Shown here piece by piece: positions 34,549 to 42,113 of a stretch of 64,000 nt of DNA. Within the stretch, counting starts at the first letter, position 1; the number at the start of each line of letters is the position of its first letter. The stretch comes from Vicinamibacteraceae bacterium (GTDB taxonomy: Bacteria > Planctomycetota > Phycisphaerae > Phycisphaerales > UBA5793): positions 48,407 to 112,406 of the forward strand of contig WYBR01000040.1 in assembly GCA_011525805.1 (NCBI GenBank), read 5' to 3'. Both the position numbers and the translations under genes were made by a program. A model generated the notes under the pieces. The model did no database searches. It had not been told where the DNA came from and saw only the letters and a list, made by a program, of their open reading frames with translations.

Positions 34549-35192
34549 TCGAGCGCCTCTCGCACAGCGCCGACGAGACGATGCGGATCGCCGCCGACCT
34601 CGCGCAGCGCCTCCGCGGCGGGGCGTTCCTCGCCCTGCACGGCGACCTCGGCGCGGGCAAGACGTGTTTCGTGCGCGGTCTGGCGCGCGGCCTGGGCATC
34701 GACCCGCGAGCCGTGAGCAGCCCGACCTTCGTCATCATGCACGAGTATGAGTCGGCTGCCGCCCATGAGCCGCGCGTGCTCATTCATGTTGATGCCTACC
34801 GCCTCAAGGGCGCGGCCGAACTGGAGGGCATCGGATGGGAGGAACTGCTCGATCGCCGCGATGCGGTCATCGCCCTCGAGTGGCCCGAGCGCATCGGCGA
34901 CGCCCTGCCGCCCGATCGCATTGATGTCGCGATCGAGCATCGCGGAGGTGATAAGCGGTTCATTCGCATCGAGGCGGTCGGCGCCGCGGCGGCGCACGAA
35001 TCGCCGCCCGTTCGCGCCGCGGCGCGGCGTCCCTGCCCTGTGTGCCGCATGCAAGTGGATGCGGACAGCGAGGCATTCCCATTCTGCTCGCAGCGCTGCC
35101 GCCTCGCCGACCTGCACCGCTGGATGGGCGGCGCATATCGAGTCAGCCGCCCCGCCGACGACCCGCGCGACTGGGAAGAAGCGGCGGAGTAG
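34545..35192 (+). CDS. tsaE: TsaE-YacG fusion: tRNA t6A ATPase with C-terminal gyrase-inhibitor-type zinc ribbon
   Basis: 215 residues. Residues 1-145 are TsaE, the ATPase of the complex that makes threonylcarbamoyl-adenosine in tRNA: Walker A GDLGAGKT, SSPTFVIMHEY, HVDAYRL and ALEWPERI. After an Ala-rich linker, residues about 165-205 are a complete YacG-type zinc ribbon: CPVC, then 13 residues, CSQRC, then LADLHRWMGGAYRVSRP. Free-standing YacG inhibits DNA gyrase in E. coli. I am confident of both domains; whether the ribbon still acts on gyrase is unknown. No stop or frame change separates them. Confidence 0.9.
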   Translation: MIERLSHSADETMRIAADLAQRLRGGAFLALHGDLGAGKTCFVRGLARGLGIDPRAVSSPTFVIMHEYESAAAHEPRVLIHVDAYRLKGAAELEGIGWEELLDRRDAVIALEWPERIGDALPPDRIDVAIEHRGGDKRFIRIEAVGAAAAHESPPVRAAARRPCPVCRMQVDADSEAFPFCSQRCRLADLHRWMGGAYRVSRPADDPRDWEEAAE

Positions 35193-35369
35193 TCGGGCCG
35201 CTGCTCCGCCTGCCGTGAGTTCCATCGGACGGAGCAAGTCTGGCGGTCGGGCGTCGGCGACAGTCGTCATGGCGACTGCGTTCAACATTCACAGAGGGCT
35301 GTTTCCGGCTCGAAAACGGCGATTTGTGGTGATTTTTTTACCTGTTTTGTTTTTTTTGCAGTTTCTTCC

Positions 35370-35397
35370 TTGACAGCCGCCGAAGTTGGCGTACACT
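35370..35397 (+). promoter_or_regulatory. Sigma-70-type promoter before the small secreted protein
   Basis: TTGACA (35370-35375), a 16-base spacer and TACACT (35392-35397). A T-rich stretch (35331-35357) just upstream, very unusual in this GC-rich DNA, may be an UP-like element or the end of an upstream transcript. This is the best classical promoter in the window. Confidence 0.65.
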
Positions 35398-35483
35398 CGT
35401 TATGGGGTCAGTTGATCCAAAACCTCGCGCCTGCCCCAGAGAGCGATCGCTTGCTAAGGGTGGGGCGGAAGAAGGAGGTTCCC

Positions 35484-35888
35484 ATGCGTGGACTTCGGTC
35501 ACTTCTCGCAACGGCTGTGGCGGCGGCGGTGGTCTTTGCCTTTCCTGCGCTCGCCTCCGCCGGCGATCTCACTCTGGAGGTCTCCGGCGACTGCCCCGGT
35601 CAATTGACACTCCGCTGGAGCGGGGCTGAGCCGAATCGGCCCATGGCCATTGCTTACGCAGACACCCGAGGATTCTATGTGATCGCAGGTCGGTGCGAGG
35701 GGACAGAACTCGGGCTGAGTTCGATCGGCTTGCGCCTCATCGTGGTCATCAGTAGCCGATCGGGTGGAAGCGGCAGGGTGGCGGGTCGCGCAGGAACACC
35801 GGAGTGCGGTGGATGGCTCCAGCTAGTCGTCGCAAGCGGGCATGGAGCACCGTGCGTCACGAGCAACGTGGTGCAGATCCCGGAGTGA
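35484..35888 (+). CDS. Small secreted protein consisting of a single type-A Cys-containing module
   Basis: ATG 35484 with the near-perfect AAGGAGG 8 bases upstream. The 134-residue product is a signal peptide (ATAVAAAVVFAFPALASA) followed directly by the module found at the C-terminus of the 28 kb protein: DCPGQLTLRWSGAEP, AGRCEGTELGLSSIGLRL, TPECGGWLQLVV, APCVTSNVVQIPE. The existence of a module-only protein argues that it is an independent folding unit. Function unknown. The gene lies at the start of a less GC-rich patch. Confidence 0.75.
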   Translation: MRGLRSLLATAVAAAVVFAFPALASAGDLTLEVSGDCPGQLTLRWSGAEPNRPMAIAYADTRGFYVIAGRCEGTELGLSSIGLRLIVVISSRSGGSGRVAGRAGTPECGGWLQLVVASGHGAPCVTSNVVQIPE

Positions 35889-36052
35889 ATCCGGAGAGCG
35901 ACTGATTGGTTTGCCGGTCGATACCAACGCCGCGTCCGTGAGACTTTCGCGCGTGGTACTCGCCACGAACATGCTTTGATTGCCGCGAAGTGAGATTCCT
36001 CCGCACGGAGGCCAAGACAGTAGAGCATACTCGAGCCTGAAGGAGGCGTGAC

Positions 36053-37687
36053 GTGAGATACCGCGACATCGTTCGCGTCTGTGTTGCTACTGCGGTCGTA
36101 CTTGATGCACTCTGTATGTCTCCTCGCGCTCAGGCTCAGCTTTACCACGAGGTGGTCGGCCATCGCGAGTTCACCGGCGAGATGCTTGTGCGCCCGCTCC
36201 AAGTGGAGCACTGGATGGAGCGGGGGTTCACACGTGAGCAGGCTCTGGAGTTGCACAGGCAGACGACTGTGTGGCTTGTTGAGTTCCTGGGCGATCGCAC
36301 TCTCGGCCATCACGAGCGCATGGATCGCTACCGGCTTCGACTTCGGCCCGGCGAGACGGAGAACGAGATGGGGGCGTTCCTGCTGGAGCGAGGCGTCTTT
36401 CGGTACGTGTGCCCAAACTGGCGCTACGGCTCGCAGGGACACGAAAGCGTTGATGACTGCACGGATGACTCCTATTTGAGCAGCCAGTGGCATCACACAG
36501 TCATGGAATCCTGCGCCGGCTGGCAGATTCACGCGAATGGCAATGATGATATTGTGGTGACATTAATAGATCGCGGACTACGGGTCACGCACGAGGATCT
36601 CAGCACTCTCACAGAGTATCGCCGTGAAGCGTGGGATGAGGGTCAGCAACTCTGGGAGGGAGAGGGTGGTGATGTCGCCGATGCAGGTAGCCACGGTACT
36701 CATGTAACTGGTTGCGCGGCGGCTCGAGGAGCGAATGGCAAGGGTGTCTCGGGCGTCGGCTGGACCTTGCGACACCGAACGGTCAAATCAACCAGCGTTT
36801 TGGCCGACTTCTTCGGCACCATGTGGATGCTTGCGGAGGCTGCATGGGGGGACCGTGTGTTTTCCCTTCAGTGACCACCATCCGGGGATAATGAGACACA
36901 GCAGTGCTGGGATGATGAATCCGAGGCTCTGACTACAGAATACGATGTGCTAATACTCAACAGCGCCGGGAATACTCCTTCCGCGCCAGATTACAGAGAC
37001 TACGCATACATAATTGTTGTCGGAGGGACAGAGATCGAAAACGGCGTCGAGAAAGTCTGGTTCGACCACTCGGGACAGGACGGCGGATCCAAAGTCGGCG
37101 AGATGATCGACATCATGGCGCCGGCCAAGAACGTCTACTCGACGCGCAATGGCGCGAATGACGCGTATGGCACTAGCAGCGGCACATCTTACGCCGCACC
37201 ACTCGCCGCTGGACTCGCGACACTCATCTGGTCCTACAATCCAAGCTTGTCGGGATCACAAGTCCGAGATCTTATCTTCCAGGGCTGCGTTGAGTTCTCG
37301 GGTTGGAGCGAATCTGAGCACGGCCACGGCAGCATCAACGTCTTCAACTCCCTCGCCCTCGCCTCCGGTGAACTCTGGACGCGCGACCCCTACCCCGGCA
37401 CCGCCGGAACGACGAACTGGTTCAAGGCCGCCGGCGGGACGGAAAGCGCGACCGTCACCTTCTACTACGGAACCTCCAGGGGCAGCACGTCGGTTCCCGG
37501 CTGCTCCGGCCTTAATGTGGACATCGCCTCGGCACAGGTGCTTGGAACCGCGACTGCCGGCGCGAACGGCGCGGCGATCTACTCGACCACGGTACCGAGC
37601 GGCTGGTCGAACACGACGGTCTATCTCCAGTGCGTCGAGATCGCCAACTGCCGCAAGTCAAACCTGATTGAGTTCACGTTTCCATGA
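36053..37687 (+). pseudogene. Subtilisin-like (S8) secreted protease, reading frame broken
   Basis: GTG 36053 with AAGGAGG upstream opens a signal peptide (to about PRAQA), a prodomain-like part and an S8 domain. The Asp motif is VVTLIDRGLRVTHEDL (DRG instead of the usual D-(T/S)-G), the His motif GSHGTHVTGCAAARG, and the Ser motif GTSSGTSYAAPLAAGLA. After residue 273 a TGA (36872-36874) stops the frame. Removing one G from the G6 run (36846-36851) and adding one to the G4 run (36884-36887) restores WGTVCFPFSDHHPGDNETQQ and joins the two halves in a plausible protein. The C-terminus is a type-B module (VTFYYG, SVPGCSGLNVDI, CVEIANCRKSN). The part before about 37300 is visibly less GC-rich than its neighbours. 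Confidence 0.75.
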
Positions 37688-37821
37688 GGCTCCGCAAAGC
37701 CGAATTGCCGGGCCTGCGCAGAGGGTTGTCACGACTTGCCTGGCTGCGCGCTCGCACGGGCGAGACGCCCATGCTCCGTCGCGGATAGACTCCCGCCTCT
37801 CTCGGAAAGGAGTCGCCGGAC

Positions 37822-39039
37822 ATGGGCGAGGGCAGCGGGGCGGTGCGGGTCGGGCTGATCGGGACCAAGTTCATGGGGCGGGCGCACAGCAACGCCTGGC
37901 TCAAGGTCGGGCGGTTCTTCGACCTGCCGCGGGCGGTCGAGATGCATGCCGTCTGCGGCCGCGACAAGATCGAGACTCCCGCCTTCGCGCAGAAGTGGGG
38001 CTGGAGGCACGCGCTGACCGACTGGCGCGCCATGATCGCGGACGGCGAGATCGACCTCATCGACGTCGGCACGCCCAATGATGTGCACGCCGAGCAGTCC
38101 ATCGCTGCGCTCGAGGCCGGAAAGCACGTCGCGTGCGAGAAGCCGCTGGCGGGGACGCTGGCCGATGCGCGGGCGATGCGGGATGCGGCCCGCAAGTCGC
38201 GGAAGTGCCGTACCTTCGTCTGGTTCAACTATCGACGCTGCCCGGCGGTGGCGCTGGCGCAGCGCATCGTCGCTTCGGGGCGCCTGGGGCGCATCTACCA
38301 TGTGCGCGCGGCATACCTACAGGAGTGGGGCGGGCCGGACACGCCGCTGGTCTGGCGATTCAAAGGCGACGTGGCCGGCTCGGGCGCGCACGGCGACCTC
38401 AACGCCCACATCATCGACATGGCCCGCTTCATCACCGGCGACGAGATCACCGAAGTCGTCGGCGCGATCGAAGAGACGTTCATCACACACCGGATGATTC
38501 CCGAGGGCGCGGGGGCGGCGATCAAGGGCAGCGCCGACAGAGGCGCCGCGAAACCGCAAGCGGGAAAGGGGCGCAAGGGGCGATCGACCGTCGATGATGC
38601 GGTGCTGTTTCTGGCGCGATTCAAGGGGGGCGCGGTCGCCAGTTTCGAGGCCACCCGCCTCGCCACCGGCAACAAGAACCGCAACACCATCGAGATCAAC
38701 GGCGAGCGCGGCGCGATCCGATTCGACTTCGAACGCATGAATGAACTGATGTACTACGACGCGACTGGAGAGGCGGCGACGCGCGGCTGGACGACGATCA
38801 TGTGTACCGACGCCGCGAACCACCCATACGCCGCCGCGTGGTGGCCTGACGCCCACGTGCTCGGCTACGAGCACGGCTTCGTCAACATGGCGGCGGACAT
38901 CATCCGCATGATCGCTGGAGGCCAGCCCGAGGTTCCCATGCCCGACTTCGAAGATGCGTTCAGAACGCAGTGCGTCCTCGAGGCGGCGATCGTCTCTGCC
39001 CGCCAGCGCCGGCCGGTCGAGGTGCGCGAGTTCAAGTAG
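37822..39039 (+). CDS. Gfo/Idh/MocA family oxidoreductase
   Basis: An NAD(P)-dependent oxidoreductase of 405 residues, usually acting on sugars or sugar acids. The Rossmann start is VRVGLIGTKFMGRAHSNAW; the EKP motif that contributes to cofactor and substrate binding is VACEKPLAGT; the C-terminal half has GDLNAHIIDMARFITGDEI with the catalytic-region His. No signal peptide is visible. TAGACT lies 20 bases and AAAGGAG 8 bases before the ATG. The substrate cannot be named from sequence; no sugar-pathway genes are adjacent. Confidence 0.85.
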   Translation: MGEGSGAVRVGLIGTKFMGRAHSNAWLKVGRFFDLPRAVEMHAVCGRDKIETPAFAQKWGWRHALTDWRAMIADGEIDLIDVGTPNDVHAEQSIAALEAGKHVACEKPLAGTLADARAMRDAARKSRKCRTFVWFNYRRCPAVALAQRIVASGRLGRIYHVRAAYLQEWGGPDTPLVWRFKGDVAGSGAHGDLNAHIIDMARFITGDEITEVVGAIEETFITHRMIPEGAGAAIKGSADRGAAKPQAGKGRKGRSTVDDAVLFLARFKGGAVASFEATRLATGNKNRNTIEINGERGAIRFDFERMNELMYYDATGEAATRGWTTIMCTDAANHPYAAAWWPDAHVLGYEHGFVNMAADIIRMIAGGQPEVPMPDFEDAFRTQCVLEAAIVSARQRRPVEVREFK

Positions 39040-39073
39040 GCGCGGATGATGTGCAGACCGCCCGATGGCGGAG

Positions 39074-39079
39074 TATCGT
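39074..39079 (+). promoter_or_regulatory. Candidate -10 box for the 39085 gene
   Basis: TATCGT, 5 bases before ATG 39085; it argues against the more upstream in-frame ATG at 39046. Confidence 0.4.
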
Positions 39080-39084
39080 TGATC

Positions 39085-39507
39085 ATGCAGGAGTCGCCGG
39101 GACAGAGCGAACGGACACGGGCTGCGTGCGCCCCCGCCGGCGAGTCTCCTTGGTCGCTGCTGCTGGCGGTGCTGATCTTCGGTTACGCCGGGTTCATGCT
39201 CGCCTGGAGCACCCACCCGGCAGCGCAGATGGCGATGTGGTCGCTGCGGGCGCTGGCGGTCGCGTTCGCAGTCACGATCGCCGTTGCGCTGGCGGCGCCG
39301 CGCGCCGGGGCGTGGCTGAGGCTCGCGGTCGTGGCACTCGCGGCCGTGCTGCTGCTCGGCTCGGGCGGGTGGATCATTGCGGTCAACGGAGCGGGCGATC
39401 TCTTCGCCTGGCTACTCATCATCATGGGTCTTTTCGACGCGGCCGAAGTCGGACGCTGCATCGCGGCGCTGCGCCGCCCTGCGCACCGCGAGGAAGTCGT
39501 GTTGTGA
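39085..39507 (+). CDS. Small four-helix membrane protein of unknown function
   Basis: 140 residues from ATG 39085, with a polar N-terminus of about 20 residues and four hydrophobic segments (SLLLAVLIFGYAGFMLAW, ALAVAFAVTIAVALAA, LAVVALAAVLLLGSGGWIIA, FAWLLIIMGLFDAAEVG). Its stop overlaps the GTG of the AsmA-like gene (GTGA), so the two are probably translated together. No family recognised. Confidence 0.6.
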   Translation: MQESPGQSERTRAACAPAGESPWSLLLAVLIFGYAGFMLAWSTHPAAQMAMWSLRALAVAFAVTIAVALAAPRAGAWLRLAVVALAAVLLLGSGGWIIAVNGAGDLFAWLLIIMGLFDAAEVGRCIAALRRPAHREEVVL

Positions 39508-41066
39508 AGCGCCTCTCGATCGCGCTGGCGGCGGTCATCGCGCTCTTCGCCGTTGTCGGCGTGAGCATCTACACCATCTCCGGCCGGGCGGGGTCGAGCG
39601 ACCTCGAGAACTGGGTCGGGCGCTGCGTCGTCGGCGTCATCGAATCTCATCTCACCGCGAAGGTCGAGTTCGAGCAACTCGACTACCAGGCGCCGGACAC
39701 GATCGTCGTCGATCGCCTCCGCCTCGTCGAGCCGGGCGGTCTGCCGCTGGTTTCCGTGGAGAGGCTTCGCCTCGTTCTGGCGCGCGCACCGCGCCTCAAT
39801 GAGCCGATCCAGATCGCGCGCATCGATCTCGAAGCGCCGGCCCTTCGATTCGCCGCGCAGGCGGAGGGGCGAGGGTTCGTCGGCTGGAGTTCGCTGGTGC
39901 GGTCCGAGGTGCGCGAGCGGGGGCTTGGGGCGGTGAGCGAGGGAAACCGCCTCAGCGACGTCCTGGCGATGCGGCGGATCGAAATCCGCGACGGGCTGCT
40001 CGAGTACCGCAGCGGCGCCGATCCCGAGCCGATGGTCCTGCGGGGCGTCACGACGGCGCTCGATCTCAGCCCTGAATCCGGCGAAGCGGGGTGGTATCGC
40101 CTCGAAGGGCGGATGGAGCGCGAGCCGCAGTTGAGCGTGAAGTACGCCGGCCGGTTCAACATCGACACCATGTTCCTCGACCTGGCGAAACTCACCGCGT
40201 CAATGCGCCTCGAAGAAGCGCAGTACGAGACGCTGCCGCCGCAGATTCAGACGTTCGCAAGGCGGTACGCGCTGCGCGGCCTGCTGGAGGTGGAGTTGTC
40301 GGCGTCGCTGCCCGCGACGGACGCCGCTTCGGGCACCGCGCACTTGACGGCAACGCTCCGCGACGCCTTCGCTTCCTTCGGCGAGAGCGTCGTGCCGGTC
40401 GACGAGGTGCGCCTCGGCGCCGTGCTCTCGCAGCGGACTCTTTCCGTTGATGCCCAGGCGACGCTCCTCTCGGGAACGGCCGACGGCCGCGCGGAACTCT
40501 CGTTTGACGGCGACGCGCCGCTCACCGCGTCATACGAGGTGGCCCGCATCAACCTGCGGCAGACGCTTGCGACGATGCGCGAAGGAAAGCCGCCGCGCTA
40601 TGACGGCATCCTCCGCGCCTCGGGGCGGCTGCGGACGCGGGGGACGACCCTGCGCGAATCGCTCTCGGGGCGCGGCACGCTGGAGATCGCGCAGGGTCGG
40701 CTCATCAACCTGCCCGTGGTCTCTGATCTGGCCAAGGTCGTCGCCGCGCCGCTCGGCGGGGGCGCCGAGTCGGGCCGGGATGAGGCGCTCGTCGAATACG
40801 CCTTCATGCCCGACCATCTCGCCATCGGCCGCCTCGAACTCTCCTCCTCCCTCCTGGCGGCGCGGGGCGACGGCAAGGTCTTCTACGACGGCCGCCTGGC
40901 GCTCGCGCTCAATGCTGGACCGATGGAGAAGGTGCAGAACCAACTCGGCAGGATCGGCGACCTCTTCGGCAAGATCACCGATCAACTCGTCAAGTACTAC
41001 GTCGGCGGGACGGTGAGCGAACCGACCGTCTCCCTCAGACCGTTGGGCATTGGAGCGGGCAACTGA
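39504..41066 (+). CDS. AsmA-like envelope protein
   Basis: GTG start overlapping the previous stop; 520 residues. A single N-terminal membrane anchor (LSIALAAVIALFAVVGVSIY) is followed by a long beta-rich periplasmic domain. The region SGRGTLEIAQGRLINLPVV and the end YYVGGTVSEPTVSLRPLG match the pattern of AsmA C-terminal domains, where LxGxGxLxIxxGxLxxxPL and GTxxxPxxxL recur. AsmA/TamB-type proteins are thought to move lipids across the periplasm or influence outer-membrane assembly. The family call is moderate, the role inferred. Confidence 0.65.
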   Translation: MKRLSIALAAVIALFAVVGVSIYTISGRAGSSDLENWVGRCVVGVIESHLTAKVEFEQLDYQAPDTIVVDRLRLVEPGGLPLVSVERLRLVLARAPRLNEPIQIARIDLEAPALRFAAQAEGRGFVGWSSLVRSEVRERGLGAVSEGNRLSDVLAMRRIEIRDGLLEYRSGADPEPMVLRGVTTALDLSPESGEAGWYRLEGRMEREPQLSVKYAGRFNIDTMFLDLAKLTASMRLEEAQYETLPPQIQTFARRYALRGLLEVELSASLPATDAASGTAHLTATLRDAFASFGESVVPVDEVRLGAVLSQRTLSVDAQATLLSGTADGRAELSFDGDAPLTASYEVARINLRQTLATMREGKPPRYDGILRASGRLRTRGTTLRESLSGRGTLEIAQGRLINLPVVSDLAKVVAAPLGGGAESGRDEALVEYAFMPDHLAIGRLELSSSLLAARGDGKVFYDGRLALALNAGPMEKVQNQLGRIGDLFGKITDQLVKYYVGGTVSEPTVSLRPLGIGAGN

Positions 41067-41108
41067 GGAATAGACTCACTGGCGCCGTCGTCCCTTGAGC
41101 ATCGGACG

Positions 41109-42113
41109 ATGCGCGAGCGAGGTCCTATGACGCGAGGACAGCGGGCGGCGACGTGGGGACGGCGGGCGCTGCTCGCGACGGGCGCGCTGCTGCTGATCGC
41201 GGGGGTCTTCTGGCTGCTCGCGCCGCTCCTCTACGGACCGGAGGTGCTGCCGGGGCTGATGGGAGTCATCGGCCTCTCCACCGAGTCCGACGAGTTCTAT
41301 GGCGCGATCGTCGCCGTCTACCTCGGCGCGTTCTTCTGCACGCAGTGGCTCTTTCTGCGCCCGCGGAAGCAGTGGACGATGCGGGCGACGCTGAGCGGCC
41401 GGCCGATGAAGCGGTCGATCTTCTCCGCCGCCCTCATCGCATCCATCCTCTCCGTGGGGTTGATGGCGACGCTGCTCGAGATCCCCGGCTGGTGGCGCTA
41501 CGTCGTGGCTACGAATTGGGAAGCGGGTCAGCGGCTCACCGTGGGCGGCGTCGATGCGTCCCCGGCCGACGGGTCAGTCCAGCCGCCTCCGCCTCTTCCA
41601 GCGCAAAAGGTCGACGAGGTCGACTTCCGCATCTGGCCCGGCTTGCTCGCCATCGGCGTCGCCTGGAGCGTCTGGGCCTTGATCTTCTGGCGCTACTGGA
41701 GATCGGGCGATCGCTACACGCAGTTCACGCGGATGATTCGCGGCCTGCTGGTCGGCAGCATTCTCGAAGTCTTCGTGGCGACGGCGGTGCATGCGTTCAC
41801 CTATCGCCGCGACGAGTGCTATTGCTGCCGTGGCTCGTACACGGGGCTGGTCTTCGGCGGCACGGCGCTGCTGTGGGTCTTCGGCCCGGGCATCGTGCTG
41901 CTCTACAAGCGCGAAAGACACCGCCAGCGAGTGCTGCTGCCGACGTGCATCGAGTGCGGCTATGACCTGCGCGGCATCGCGGCGGCGAAGTGCCCCGAGT
42001 GCGGCGAGGCGATCCCGGAAGAAGTGGCGAACCGGATGAAAGTCGCTCATCGCGAGGCGAGGCGCTGCGGCGAGCGCTTGACGGTCGCCGGGGAGGGAGC
42101 CCCGTTGGGGTAG
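41109..42113 (+). CDS. Membrane protein with C-terminal CxxCGYDLRG zinc ribbon
   Basis: 334 residues with about six hydrophobic segments, then a C-terminal zinc ribbon, [20 protein letters not shown]. Another cysteine cluster (DECYCCRG) sits in a loop. Proteins with this ribbon after membrane helices are typical of Phycisphaerae and related planctomycetes; the function is unknown. TAGACT lies about 30 bases upstream. The 3' end overlaps carB on the opposite strand by 67 bases, and the last 22 or so codons are antisense to the end of carB. Confidence 0.7.
   Translation: MRERGPMTRGQRAATWGRRALLATGALLLIAGVFWLLAPLLYGPEVLPGLMGVIGLSTESDEFYGAIVAVYLGAFFCTQWLFLRPRKQWTMRATLSGRPMKRSIFSAALIASILSVGLMATLLEIPGWWRYVVATNWEAGQRLTVGGVDASPADGSVQPPPPLPAQKVDEVDFRIWPGLLAIGVAWSVWALIFWRYWRSGDRYTQFTRMIRGLLVGSILEVFVATAVHAFTYRRDECYCCRGSYTGLVFGGTALLWVFGPGIVLLYKRERHRQRVLLPTCIECGYDLRGIAAAKCPECGEAIPEEVANRMKVAHREARRCGERLTVAGEGAPLG

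Noticed and set aside
35290..35360. Rho-independent terminator after the tsaE fusion
   Set aside because: A weak hairpin around GCTGTTTC/GAAAACGGC exists, but the T run begins about 13 bases after the stem, too far for a standard terminator.
36872..36874. TGA in the protease gene read as selenocysteine
   Set aside because: No SECIS-like hairpin was evident, S8 proteases do not use selenocysteine there, and the neighbouring frame gives a better protein across the gap.
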